Shown here: piece by piece, positions 24,688-35,887 of the stretch | Numbering within the stretch: the first letter of the stretch is position 1 | How the letters are laid out: every line of letters begins with the position of its first letter | NCBI RefSeq assembly: GCF_020520425.1 | Contig: NC_079492.1 | Location: 143,313,861-143,377,860, forward strand | DNA: 64,000 bases | Reading direction: 5' to 3' | Origin: Spinacia oleracea | Lineage: Eukaryota; Streptophyta; Magnoliopsida; Caryophyllales; Amaranthaceae | Made by a program: the position numbers and the translations under genes | Notes under the pieces: model-generated | What the model was told of the DNA's origin: nothing | Database searches by the model: none | Seen by the model: only the letters and a program-made list of their open reading frames with translations

Positions 24688-24994
24688 CTAATAATAGGGG
24701 CTTACTAAACCCCGCCCCATAAATACTCACCCGCCCTATTAAATGTCACAACTATCCCTCCTTATATTTACCTCTTCATTTTTTTACCATTCACCTTACT
24801 TTCACTCACCATCTACCTCCAACCATACAACTCACCTTCAACCTTACAACCCAACTTCAACCTTACATTATTCCGGCAACCACCACTCCGGCCGGACCTC
24901 CGGCAGAAATTCCGGCGACCAAAAGTTCCGGTGACCCAAAATCCGGTGGCTCCGCCGAGCACTTTTTCTGGCGACGCGAATCTCCGGCGAAAAA

Positions 24995-26523
24995 ATGCGT
25001 CAAAATTCTTACATGTACGAGTCTTCCGGGGGAACGTCCATGTCATCCCAAGAGGTACATTTTTTTTTTGTCCGGCAAAACTTACAGAGGCTTCTTCATT
25101 TTAAGCTTCCACCATGGTAGAAGCTTAAACTGCAGAAGCCTCTACCATGGTGGAAGCTTAAAATGAAGAAGCCTGCATATTAATTCGATTTTGATTATTG
25201 TTGAATTTGAAATAATTTTTCCGGAAAATATTAGTTAGGCTTTTTCGTTTTGAGCTCGCACCATGGTAGGGGACTTCTGTTGTTTGAGCTTCTACCATGG
25301 TGGAAGCTTAAAACGAAGAAGTCTACACCATGGTGGAAGCTTAAAACGTAGAAGTCTCCACGAAAAAAATATATGTAATTCTATTTTTTTATTTAATTAC
25401 TGATATTAAATACGGAATAGTTTTGGTAATTAAGTGTTGAATTGAAATAGTTATTCCGAAAATAAATTAGTTAGACTTTTTCGTTTTAAGTTCGCACCAT
25501 GGTGGAGACTTCTATTGTTTAAGCTTCTACTATGGTGGAAGCTTAAAACGAAGAAGTCTCCACCATGGCATGAATCTAAAACGCAGAAGTCTCAATGCTA
25601 AAAAAGAAATGTAAATCTATTTTTATTTTATTAATGATATTAAATAATTTTCTGTAATTTTGCCCTTCACATTTGAAAAAATTATTCAGAAAAAAATTAG
25701 TTAGACTTTTTTGTTTTGAGCTCGCACCATGGTGCGGACTTATGTTATTTGAGCTTCTACCATGGTATAAGATTAAAACGAAGAAGTCTACACCATGGTA
25801 GAAGCTCAAAACCAAAAAGTCTAACTAATTTTTTACATAGAATTTTATTTTACTTTTATTCGATTGAATTTGTAATTGATATTAATTATTTATTTGATTA
25901 ATTTATTAATTATTTTAATATATTTTAATTGAAAATTAAATATTTGTTATAATTATTATTTTATTTGACAGGTTCCTTTACAAGACTTTGGTAGTGACGG
26001 TGTGAATTATAATCCAAAATTTGTTACTTCTGAAATTTTTCCGACTCATGATGCTACTTTCGAGTGGGCTAAAAGCATTGCTAATAGCAATGGTTTTATG
26101 CTTGTGAAATCCTCGTGGAAACGCGGATAATTGTATTTGAGATGCAATCGTGGTGAAAGGAATTGGGGCAAAGGAAGGAATGTGGAAATAGCGGAACGAC
26201 CAAACACCAAAACTCAAGCATGCGGTTGCAAGTTCCTGATTAAAGTGGTACCGTGTGAAAATGGTTGGGTGATTAGCTTGGGTCCTGAACAAAACGGGAT
26301 GCACAATAATGAATTTTCTACGTACCGAGAAGGCAACCGACAGATGAGCGGCCTTAGTCTAGAAGCAAAGAAACTTGTTCGTGATATGTCTTCGGCTCAA
26401 GCAAAGCCGAATGTTATCTTGGCAGCTGTCCAAGAACAATTTCCGGAGGATAACCCTAACAGAAGACAATTTCCGGAGGATAACTCTGGTCTCAAAATCG
26501 GGGATGGAATGACTTGCATGTAA
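24995..26523 (+). pseudogene. MULE transposase, FAR1/WRKY-GCM1-type N-terminal part
   Basis: Exon 1 (24995-25054, 20 codons) ends at AAGAG|GTACAT. Exon 2 starts at 25972 after TTTGACAG. It reads through FEWAKSIANSNGFMLVKSSW, is stopped by TAA at 26128-26130, then continues with RCNRGERNWGKG, ACGCKFLIKVV and MHNNEF. That is the zinc-binding N-terminal domain of Mutator transposases, here with HNNE where HNHE is usual. After NVILAAVQEQFPEDNPN the frame runs into a short duplication of CAATTTCCGGAGGATAAC and ends. The DDE catalytic core and SWIM finger are missing. The intron between the exons holds the CCATGG palindrome array. Confidence 0.8.
25070..25830. repeat. Tandem array of CCATGG-centred palindromes
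   Basis: Four degenerate units of about 230 bp. Each contains GAGCTCGCACCATGGT and TTCTACCATGGTGGAAGCTT followed by AAAACGAAGAAGTC. The CCATGG-centred words occur in both orientations, so each unit can form hairpins. The array lies in the transposase intron of the MULE. Similar words recur in the right half at 39065-39195. Confidence 0.75.
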
Positions 26524-27229
26524 CCTAACTGACGCAAAACCCGATCGGGCATGTAAGGCTCAATAATATCACGATATCGAAGCCACCCACAGAGTGTGGT
26601 CCTCGGAACAGTCAATGCAGGGTCAGGACCGTAAGGCAACCATGTTACCTACATAAACAACAATAATAAAATATTTAAATTATTATACAAGAATATGTCG
26701 GATCAACTTTATACGGTACACATTTAGAAATAAATTAATTACCTCTGCAGACATCAACTGATCTATGGATGTACGAAATGACTGTAGTCGAACTAAACTC
26801 CTGCGCTCCTGTCTAATGCTCCACATGCAGGCACGAGCCGTACCCGGCTCACAAGTAAGTCGAGAAGTGTGTGGACGAAAAGTAGGAAAATACTCATATA
26901 TCCATGCCTGCAATAGCTGAAGGAAATAATGCCCTTGGTCCAAGTATGCATTCTATGTTAAGTCTAATAAATGCGGTTCAGTATTAATTAACAAGTTAAT
27001 AATTCAGTGAGATCAAGTGAGCTGAATGCCTAGCTAGAGGCCGCTTCAGTTCAAGTGGAATTAATGATATTAATCCACAGCTTACTCTTGACTGAACCCG
27101 TAGGGTCACACAAATAGTACGTAAACGGATCAAGTATTTAATGGCATTAAATACTCCATCTATGAATATTCGGAACCGACGGATCTTGGTTTCAGTGGGA
27201 GCTAAGATCGTCACAGGCAAGAAATGAAT

Positions 27230-27550
27230 ACTCCGGAAACGATGATATTGCCGGAAACGGAAATATGGATCGTATCGGAAATATGAATATTATCCAAGTC
27301 GTAGATGTTGCCGGAAACGGAAACATGGTACGTATCGGAAAATATTGTTGGAAATGGAAATATTACCAGAATCGGAAATATTGCCGGAAACGGAAATATT
27401 GTCAGAATCGGAAATATTACCGGAATCGGAAAATAATTCGGGAAACGGAAATATTAAATATTTGTTCGAAACGGAAATTAATTCCGGAATCGGAAATATT
27501 GAATATTGTTCGTATCGGAAATAGATTCCGGAAATGGAATTTTAATCGGA
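27230..27550 (+). repeat. CGGAAA-word array in the LTR
   Basis: About 20 short, irregularly spaced copies of (C/T)CGGAAA(T/C), many as CGGAAATATT or CCGGAAACGG, upstream of the LTR TATA box. The same array is in the 3' LTR at 36200-36520. A role as a protein-binding array in the U3 promoter is an inference. Confidence 0.7.
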
Positions 27551-27890
27551 AGCGTATCGTACGAATTAGCATCGGACGAGGCCTGCCGGACGAAGGCCCA
27601 GCACGAAGCCAGGCCGTCGCCCAGCAAGCACGCACGCCACAGCCCAGCGCGCACAAGGCCACGCATGCGTGGGCCGCGCTGCGTGGGCTGCTGCTCGCAT
27701 GCGTGGGCAGCCCTTGTGGCTGCCGTGTGTGTGTGAGTTTGAGCTCATGCGAGATTCCTGAATCTGCAAGAGTCAGGGTATGATTAAATGTCTATTCCTA
27801 TTGGATAAATTGATTAAGTAGAATTCATGTAGAATTCTAATTCCAATTAATTCGCATCCTACTAGGATTACGATTCCTTTTCCATAACTC

Positions 27891-27898
27891 TATAAATA
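27891..27898 (+). promoter_or_regulatory. TATA box of the 5' LTR
   Basis: ACTCTATAAATAAAGG lies about 370 bp before the LTR end, a suitable place for the U3/R promoter. An identical copy is at 36861-36868 in the 3' LTR. Confidence 0.7.
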
Positions 27899-28259
27899 AA
27901 GGCCTAGGGGTCATAATTTATACACAAGTTTTAAAAGTATTCAAAAGTGAGTTTTTTGAGAGAAAATTCAAACACCCATCTTGCCCCAAAAGTGCCGAAT
28001 TTTCTGAGTACCTTAAGGGCGATTCTAGTTGGTCAATCTTAAGGCGGATCCGGACGTGCTGTGGACTTTCTACGGAGGGACGACACTTGGAGTCCTAAAA
28101 GACTTGTTCTTGTTCGGTTCGGGCGCAGCTAGGGAAGGCACGCAACAAAGAGTATGCATCTAAACTATGCTAAATGATTATGTGTAAATAATATGTTTCC
28201 TGGGTTAATGGTTGTTTCCGCATGATCTATGTAATGTCATATGTATCATAACCTAACAG

Positions 28260-28273
28260 TGGTATCACGAGCC
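28260..28273 (+). promoter_or_regulatory. Primer-binding site (initiator Met tRNA type)
   Basis: TGGTATCACGAGCC starts two bases after the 5' LTR. It matches the usual copia site TGGTATCAGAGCC except for one extra C after TGGTATCA. Confidence 0.8.
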
Positions 28274-29039
28274 CCTTATTATTTTCATAATCTAAATTGC
28301 ATGAACATGGTTAAATATTACAAATTTGCAAGAATTAAAAGGGGTGATTAATTTTCGTAATTGTTAATTAATTGCAAATTGCGTTTATTTAATTATATGT
28401 ACGCAGTTTTTCGGCAGTTTCTTCATTACTCATCCGAATTGAGTGATTTTTGTGTCAATTCCGCATGTAAAAGGCATTCTAAAATTTTGACAAAAATAGT
28501 ATTTTTCTGCCGAACCCAGAATTCTCAAATTCGAAGCCTAACTATGACTTTTCGAAGGTTTTAGTTTTTCGAATGCAAAATTTCGTAAATTTAAGATGTT
28601 AAATTAAATATTTGCGATTCTTGTTGATAAATCTTGAATTTTTGATTGACCTATTGCATATGTTTAACAAGTTTGAATGCCTAGTCTTGTTAATTATGCA
28701 ATCTAATTTGTAATTATGATTAATTTGTTGAAAATTAGAATAATTTAGAATTAATTTGATTTTCATAATTAATTGTAATTTAATTAGAAACCTATGATTA
28801 AAAACCACCATAAAATTGTAAATTTACGATAAATTTTAAATTTTTATGACCTAGACTTGAATCCATAACAATCGGAAATCAATTGGATAATAAATTTTCG
28901 ATTTTTCGCCCTAAAATTATGAAATTAATAATATTTATTAATTTGTCATTAATTTTAAATATAAATTTTAAATTTTTATGCGATTCGTTCAAATAACTTG
29001 CACGCACGAAGCAATGGACGCTTCGTGTTACCCTTAAGG

Positions 29040-29605
29040 GGTGTTGTATAATGCGGGCATGCGACGACGAGCAAGGGAGCTCGTCGCCCGTGCGGCACGA
29101 ATGCAATGAGCAAGGCCGTAGTGCACGAGCACAAGGCAGCAGCCCTGCCTTGTGTCGTGTGCCACGAGCAATGAACGTATGGGCATGGGCGAGGGGCGAG
29201 CCAAGGCAGTCCCGTGTGGGCAGCAAGCGAGCTGCGCCACAGCGCGCGCTGCCTCGCACAACAGCGCGCAGCCTCGTGCGCAGCGAGCGCAAGCTCGCGT
29301 GCCACGAGCGCTGCGCCCAGCATCACTCGCGCGCACCAGCGAGCGATCTCGCGCGCCAGCGCGCGATCTCGCGCGCCAGCGAGCGATGCAGCGCCCCAGC
29401 GAGCGATGGCTCGCGCGCACCAGCGAGCGATCCAGCGCGCCCAGCGAGCGATCTCGCGCGCGCACTGCGAGCGATAGCTCGCGTGCGATGGGGCGCTGTG
29501 CGGAGGCTTGCGTTGGGACAGCAGCAGCTATGCTACGAGCGCATGGGCTGCGCGCACATGGCCAGCAATGGCTGTGTGCGTACGGCCCATGGGCGTGCAA
29601 CGCGT
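29040..29605. repeat. GC-rich repeat island in the copia leader
   Basis: A strongly GC-rich block within AT-rich leader sequence. Its core at about 29330-29475 is built from tandem CCAGCGAGCGATCTCGCGCG-like units of about 20 bp. Long frames are open on both strands (for example 29051-29650 + and 29034-29600 -), but they are Ala/Arg/Ser-rich products of the repeats and show no domain. Confidence 0.8.
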
Positions 29606-31056
29606 AGGGTGTTTGCGTTTCGATTAGATCGTTTTGAATGTTTAATTTGAAAATTTCAGTTCACGTAATTTTAATTAATTTTAAAATTAATAATTTGAAT
29701 TAATTTTTTGGATTTTAATTTTGAATATTATAATTATAATAAATGGAATTTATTCTAATTATTTTACTAAAATTAAAATCATGAATTAATTTAAATGCGA
29801 CTGAAATTAAAATTAAATTTTTGGATTCAATTATAAATTTATATGAGCTTTAAATTTTAATTAAATTTGTATGTTTCCGGTTAGACTAGAAATACAATTT
29901 TATGTTTAAAATTAGTAAAGCATATGAATTTATTGGTTTGAGTGGGAGTGCTTTTAGTCATAAACTCTTGATTAGGTCTACAAATCCTTAAGGTTAAAAC
30001 AACTCGATTAGAATTAATAAGGACTGAATAATTGGTAGATTATTGGTGCCCTTGATTAATTGCTGCAAATGTTTACGTGATGCATAATGTGTTTAACTAA
30101 CCAGCTATGTGGGCCATTCATGATAATGAATGGGTGAATGGTATATATTGTATATGTACTGTTTTGCAGGTTATGAAGTGACTAGTATGGCCCAAATAGG
30201 ATAGAAAATATGGTCTGCGTACCATTAATTTGAATGTAATTGGTCTAAAGTACCAAAGTTGTTTTTCAATTCAAATATGGTCTGCGTACCATCAAATAGT
30301 TGTAATTGGTTATAACTTATCCTATTTGAAGAAAATGGTGCCTCCCACGGAGATTTTCAAGACGGACTTTGAAGTCAAAGCTTCAAGATGAAGTCGGGCC
30401 ATACTAGATCACAAATATCTTATGCATGTTTTAAGTTATTTATTGCTTTAAATATGTCTTAAAATGCATGAGATCAAAAGCTTGATTATGTTGCATGATT
30501 AAGGATTTTAGTTCACTTAAAATCTAACCAACATAGTAAGAGCCTTAAGTTCCAAACTTAAAAATTGAGTTAAAAGGTGCCATGCCAAAATATACACTTG
30601 CTTGGATATCCTTTACATCAATCTAGTAATAGTTTTCGCTCAGCGAGGTGTTACTTATTGGTCCTAAAGGGGCAAGGTACACAAATAATTGTGAGTACAT
30701 GTTAGTTTTGGTGAAACTCAACGATATAAGTAAGGAGTCCTTTTATGTCGTGGCAAATTCGATAGGTTTACCTAATAAGTTCTTAGACGTACCTATCAAC
30801 CAAGAATGGTTTCTAGACTATTAGCAAAAGGCTTTTGCTTACCTAAGATGTTCTAGGATTAAGTCGACAAACTGTGCTTAGTTCTTCAATGATTTTAGGA
30901 TCTTGGAATCATTTTATTCACACCTGCCGGAACACATAACTTGAATAAAATGCTTAATAAACATTGAATTATGCATGAATGCTAGAATTTAAGTTTATTA
31001 AGAGAAACTGTGAATGGTTATTTATTTGTTTATTCTTTTCAATTGTAGTTTTTAAT

Positions 31057-34000
31057 ATGGCAAACAACAATTCATTCAACATTCGATCAATTCTCGAAAA
31101 GGAGAAGTTGAACGGGAAAAACTTCCTTGACTGGCAAAGGAACTTGCAAATAGTTCTTATGCAGGAAGAAAAGGAGTATGTCCTAGATGAGGCGATGCCC
31201 GAAGCTCCAGGCGACGGGATCACTCAGGCAGCCCTCAATCGTTGGATTGATGCCAACAAGGATGTGAAATGTCTAATGCTCGCCACCATGAGTGCGGATC
31301 TGCAGAAAACGTTCATCAACTCAGATGCTTTCACAATCATCAGTGAGTTGAAGAACATGTTCCAAGATCTGGCTCGAGTCGAAAGATTCGAGACTCATAG
31401 GCAAATTCTTGAGACCAAGCTTAAGAAAGGCGAGCCCGTAAGTCCACATGTTCTCAAAATGATTGGACTCATTGAGAATATGAGTCGGCTGGATCAGCAA
31501 TTTTCTCAGGAAATGGCTATAGACACCATCCTCCATTCTCTTCATAGCGGGTATGATCAGTTCAAACTGAACTACAGTATGAATAGTCTGGACAAAACGC
31601 TCACTGAGCTTCACGGTATGCTGAAGACCGCTGAAAAGACGCTCAAAAGTGATAAGCAGGATGTGCTTATGGTGCGTGGGGGCAAGTTCAAGAAATCTGG
31701 AAAGAAGAGGAATGCTAAGAAAGGTGGCAACAAGGCCAGCCCAACTAAGCAAACTGGCGCCAAATCTGCAAAGAGGAAGGTCAGTCAACCCACTTCTGAA
31801 TCCGAATGCTTCTACTGCAAGAAGAAGGGGCATTGGAAGAGAGATTGCTTGAAGCTAAAGGAAGATCAGAAGAACGGAACAGTCGTTCCATCTTCAGGTA
31901 TTTTCGTTATAGACTGTATACTTGCTAATTCAACTTCTTGGGTATTAGATACAGGTTGTGGCTCACACTTATGTTCCAATCCACAGGGACTAAGAAGAAG
32001 TAGAAAGTTAAGCAAGGGTGAAGTCGACCTACGAGTGGGAAATGGAGCACGGATTGCTGCATTAGCCGTAGGAACTTACTATTTGTCGTTGCCCTCCGGG
32101 CTAGTTTTGGAACTGGAAGAATGTTTCCATGTTCCAAGTCTTACTAAAAACATCATTTCAGTTTCTTGCTTAGATGCTAAGGGATTTTCCTTTATAATAA
32201 AAGACAATAGTTGTTCGTTTTATTTTAAAGAGATGTTTTATGGATCTGCTAGATTAGTCAATGGACTTTATTTATTAGATCACGACAAACAAGTATATAA
32301 CATAAATACCAAAAAGGCCAAAAAGGATGATTCAGATCTCACCTATCTGTGGCATTGTCGATTAGGCCATATAAACTTGAAACGCTTAGAAAGACTTCAA
32401 AGGGAAGGAATTCTAGAACCATTTGACTTAGAGGATTATGGTAAATGCGAATCATGTTTACTTGGCAAAATGACAAAGCAACCTTTCTCTAAAGTTGGAG
32501 AAAGAGCAAATGAACTATTGGGTTTAATCCATACAGATGTATGTGGACCAATGAGTACAAATGCTAGAGGTGGTTTCAGCTACTTTATCACTTTCACTGA
32601 TGACTTCAGTAGGTATGGTTATGTCTACCTAATGAAGCATAAGTCTGAATCCTTTGACAAATTCAAGGAATTTCAGAGTGAAGTAGAGAATCAATTAGGC
32701 AAGAAGATCAAGGCACTGCGGTCTGATAGAGGCGGTGAATATCTGAGCTATGAATTTGATGACCATCTGAAAGAATGTGGAATTCTATCAGAATTGACTC
32801 CTCCTGGAACACCACAATGGAACGGTGTGTCAGAACGGAGGAACAGAACCTTGCTAGACATGGTCAGGTCAATAATGGGTCAGGCCGAACTTCCATTAGA
32901 ATTTTGGGGACATGCACTAAATACAGCTACACTCACTATAAACAGAGCTCCGTCTAAAGCTGTCGAAAAGACTCCATACGAATTATGGTTTGGAAAGCCT
33001 CCAAATGTGTCTTTTCTTAAGATTTGGGGATGTGAAGTATACGTCAAACGATTAATTTCAGACAAACTTCATCCAAAATCTGACAAATGTATCCTTGTGG
33101 GCTATCCAAAGGAAACAAAGGGGTATTACTTCTACAATACATCTGAGAACAAAGTGTTTGTTGCTCGAGATGGTGTCTTTTTGGAGAAAGATCACATTTC
33201 CAAAATGACAAGTGGGAGAAAAGTAGACCTCGAAGAAATTCGAGTCGAACAACAAACTCTAGAGAATGCTCAAGATGACATTCAGGATGAAACTCAGAGA
33301 TCTTTAGAAGAATCTGGTGAGAATCATGGTCAATCTAGAAATGTTACCCCGCGTAGATCGCAAAGATATAGATCTCAACCGGAAAGGTACTTAGGTATTT
33401 TGACGAACGAGAGCTATGACGTTCTATTACTTGAAAGTGATGAACCTGCGACTTACAAGCAAGCTATGACGAGCCCTAGCTCCAAGCAATGGCAAGAAGC
33501 CATGCAATCTGAATTAGACTCCATGTCTGAAAACCAAGTATGGGATTTGGTCGATTTGCCAGATGGCTACCAAGCCATTGGAAGCAAATGGGTTTTCAAA
33601 CTGAAAAAGGACAAGGATGGGAAACTTGAAGTTTTCAAAGCTAGATTGGTTGCAAAAGGTTACAGGCAAGTCCACGGTGTGGATTACGATGAAACCTTTT
33701 CACCAGTTGCAATGCTAAAGTCTATTCGAATAATGTTAGCAATCGCTGCATATTACGATTACGAAATATGGCAGATGGATGTCAAAACTGCTTTCTTAAA
33801 CGGCGTTTTAACAGAAACTGTGTTTATGACACAGCCTGAAGGTTTTGAGGATCCAAAGAATGCTAAAAAGGTATGCAAGCTAAAGAAATCAATCTACGGA
33901 TTGAAGCAGGCATCCAGGAGCTGGAATATACGTTTTGATGAAGCGGTCAGTGACTTTGGTTTCATCAAGAACGCAGACGAATCTTGTGTATACAAGAAGG

Positions 34001-35022
34001 TCAGTGGGAGCAAAATTGCTTTCCTAGTATTATATGTCGACGACATATTGCTTATCGGAAATGACATTCCTATGTTAAACTCTGTCAAGATTTGGCTTGG
34101 GAAATGTTTTTCGATGAAGGATCTAGGAGAAGCACAGTACATATTGGGCATCAAGATTTACAGAGATAGATCTAAAAGGATGATTGGACTTAGTCAAAGC
34201 ACTTATATCAATAAGGTGCTTGATAGGTTCAAGATGGCGGACTCCAAGCGAGGCTACCTACCCATGTCTCATGGAATGACTCTAAGCAAGACTCAGTGCC
34301 CAAAAACACTTGATGAGCGTAGACGAATGAATGGGATTCCATATGCATCATTGATTGGTTCAATAATGTATGCTATGATATGTACACGCCCGGATGTTGC
34401 GTACGCACTCAGTGCTACAAGCAGATACCAGTCAGACCCAGGAGAGGCGCATTGGACTGCTGCCAAGAATATTCTGAAGTACCTGAAAAGGCACAAAGAT
34501 GACTTCCTGGTCTATGGTGGAGATGATGAATTAATTGTTAAAGGCTATACGGACGCAAGTTTCCAAACCGACAAAGATGATTTCAGATCACAGTCTGGGT
34601 TTGTCTTCTGCCTCAACGGAGGAGCAGTAAGCTGGAAAAGTGCTAAGCAAAGCACCATTGCGGATTCTACAACTGAAGCGGAGTACATTGCTGCACATGA
34701 AGCAGCAAAGGAAGCTATATGGCTAAGGAAGTTCATAGGAGAACTTGGTGTAGTCCCCTCCATTAAAGGACCAATAGCCCTGTATTGTGATAATAACGGA
34801 GCTATTGCACAGGCAAAAGAGCCTAGACACCACCAGAGAGTCAAGCATGTACTTCGTAGATTTCACCTTCTACGAGAGTTCGTTGAAAGAAAAGAAGTCG
34901 AGATAAGCAAAATTGGAACTGATGACAACATATCAGATCCATTAACTAAACCTCTGCCGCAAGCGAAGCACAACTCGCACACTGCAGCTATGGGAATCAA
35001 GCATATTGGAGAATGGCTTTGA
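31057..35022 (+). CDS. Copia gag-pol polyprotein
   Basis: The frame is open from 30979. The likely gag start is the Met at 31057 (MANNNSFNIRSILEKEKLNG), since the preceding residues look like untranslated sequence. In order: gag core; CCHC knuckle CFYCKKKGHWKRDC (from 31807); aspartic protease WVLDTGCGSHLC (about 31939); integrase HHCC region with HCRLGH and CESCLLGK; integrase core; reverse transcriptase with YVDDILL (from about 34033); and RNase H with YTDASFQTD and the terminal DPLTKPLP region. No stop or frameshift occurs over 1321 codons, so the copy may be autonomous. Its product drives reverse transcription and integration of the element. Confidence 0.95.
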   Translation: MANNNSFNIRSILEKEKLNGKNFLDWQRNLQIVLMQEEKEYVLDEAMPEAPGDGITQAALNRWIDANKDVKCLMLATMSADLQKTFINSDAFTIISELKNMFQDLARVERFETHRQILETKLKKGEPVSPHVLKMIGLIENMSRLDQQFSQEMAIDTILHSLHSGYDQFKLNYSMNSLDKTLTELHGMLKTAEKTLKSDKQDVLMVRGGKFKKSGKKRNAKKGGNKASPTKQTGAKSAKRKVSQPTSESECFYCKKKGHWKRDCLKLKEDQKNGTVVPSSGIFVIDCILANSTSWVLDTGCGSHLCSNPQGLRRSRKLSKGEVDLRVGNGARIAALAVGTYYLSLPSGLVLELEECFHVPSLTKNIISVSCLDAKGFSFIIKDNSCSFYFKEMFYGSARLVNGLYLLDHDKQVYNINTKKAKKDDSDLTYLWHCRLGHINLKRLERLQREGILEPFDLEDYGKCESCLLGKMTKQPFSKVGERANELLGLIHTDVCGPMSTNARGGFSYFITFTDDFSRYGYVYLMKHKSESFDKFKEFQSEVENQLGKKIKALRSDRGGEYLSYEFDDHLKECGILSELTPPGTPQWNGVSERRNRTLLDMVRSIMGQAELPLEFWGHALNTATLTINRAPSKAVEKTPYELWFGKPPNVSFLKIWGCEVYVKRLISDKLHPKSDKCILVGYPKETKGYYFYNTSENKVFVARDGVFLEKDHISKMTSGRKVDLEEIRVEQQTLENAQDDIQDETQRSLEESGENHGQSRNVTPRRSQRYRSQPERYLGILTNESYDVLLLESDEPATYKQAMTSPSSKQWQEAMQSELDSMSENQVWDLVDLPDGYQAIGSKWVFKLKKDKDGKLEVFKARLVAKGYRQVHGVDYDETFSPVAMLKSIRIMLAIAAYYDYEIWQMDVKTAFLNGVLTETVFMTQPEGFEDPKNAKKVCKLKKSIYGLKQASRSWNIRFDEAVSDFGFIKNADESCVYKKVSGSKIAFLVLYVDDILLIGNDIPMLNSVKIWLGKCFSMKDLGEAQYILGIKIYRDRSKRMIGLSQSTYINKVLDRFKMADSKRGYLPMSHGMTLSKTQCPKTLDERRRMNGIPYASLIGSIMYAMICTRPDVAYALSATSRYQSDPGEAHWTAAKNILKYLKRHKDDFLVYGGDDELIVKGYTDASFQTDKDDFRSQSGFVFCLNGGAVSWKSAKQSTIADSTTEAEYIAAHEAAKEAIWLRKFIGELGVVPSIKGPIALYCDNNGAIAQAKEPRHHQRVKHVLRRFHLLREFVERKEVEISKIGTDDNISDPLTKPLPQAKHNSHTAAMGIKHIGEWL

Positions 35023-35876
35023 TGTCTCTGTTTAATGTTTTAAAGTTTTAGAGTTTAAATCTTTGTAAAACATTATTGGTTAATCATTCACAATAAATGA
35101 AAGGAATTCATTTTTTCCATTTAATTTGTGGTTTATTAAATGATGAGTCCCTTCAACTTGACGATATATTCAAGATAGACTGTCAGGACCAGTCCTGTGA
35201 CTAAGAAATGTCTATCAAGTGAACTTGAATGTCAAAGGTTGAAAATGGTCCCTAGTCGGAGTTTTCTATAAAATTGGACGCATAGAAAACGTTAGACGAT
35301 TAGAATGCAAGATGACTAGTAGTTCTGTTTCTTGAACTATGTGGACATGGCAATGTCATAATCATTTGCATAGATACTTACTTTGGGAAGACTAGTATCG
35401 GACAAGACCTATGAAACTTTACTGTAAGAGATGAAAGTCTGTCATAAGTAAATTTCATTAAATTATTAGACACTAAATCCTCAATACCTGAGTGATTTGA
35501 GATTACTTGTTTGAGAACTGGTTGCTTTGACGTTGACCAACCGTCGCACCGTAAAAGGAGGCTATAAAGGCAACGCTCAGGTAATCACCTATCAAACGAA
35601 GTCTAATCTCAAGATCGCAAGATTGGGATTGTCCTCCCATAAATCGGGATGAGATGCTTAAAAGTTGTACAAGGCCACTCGGAGAGCTAGAAACTGTGAA
35701 ATGCATGGCCGTGCTCGGATGAATCATATGCTATGATTATCTGTTTATTTGATCAGTTGAACTCTGAAACCGAGGAACACCTCTGGACATAATAAGGATG
35801 ACAACTCTTACCTTATGTTCAAGAGCAAGCATCGAGCGACAAAGGAATTAGGAAATGCACACTTGTCCCTAAGGAC

Positions 35877-35887
35877 AAGTGGGAGAC
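35877..35887 (+). promoter_or_regulatory. Polypurine tract
   Basis: AAGTGGGAGAC sits directly before the 3' LTR start. This is the standard priming site for plus-strand DNA in plant copia elements. Confidence 0.8.

Larger units (their letters stand above)
26918..28258 (+). repeat. 5' LTR of the copia element
   Basis: 1341 bp. It contains a run of CGGAAATATT/CCGGAAACGG words at about 27230-27550, a TATA box TATAAATA at 27891-27898, and a GC-rich stretch at 27570-27730 just before the promoter. It matches the 3' LTR at a constant offset of 8970. Confidence 0.95.

Noticed and set aside
27265..27783. 172-aa open frame in the 5' LTR (and its twin at 36235-36753)
   Set aside because: It is a by-product of the CGGAAA repeat and a GC-rich stretch within the LTR. 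It lacks any domain and has overlapping open frames on the other strand.
29034..29650. Long open frames of 137-199 aa on both strands
   Set aside because: They arise from stop-poor GC-rich tandem repeats in the copia leader and have only low-complexity Ala/Arg/Ser composition.
35023..35887. Possible envelope-like or extra gene downstream of pol
   Set aside because: No ORF of useful length. The stretch is non-coding up to the polypurine tract.
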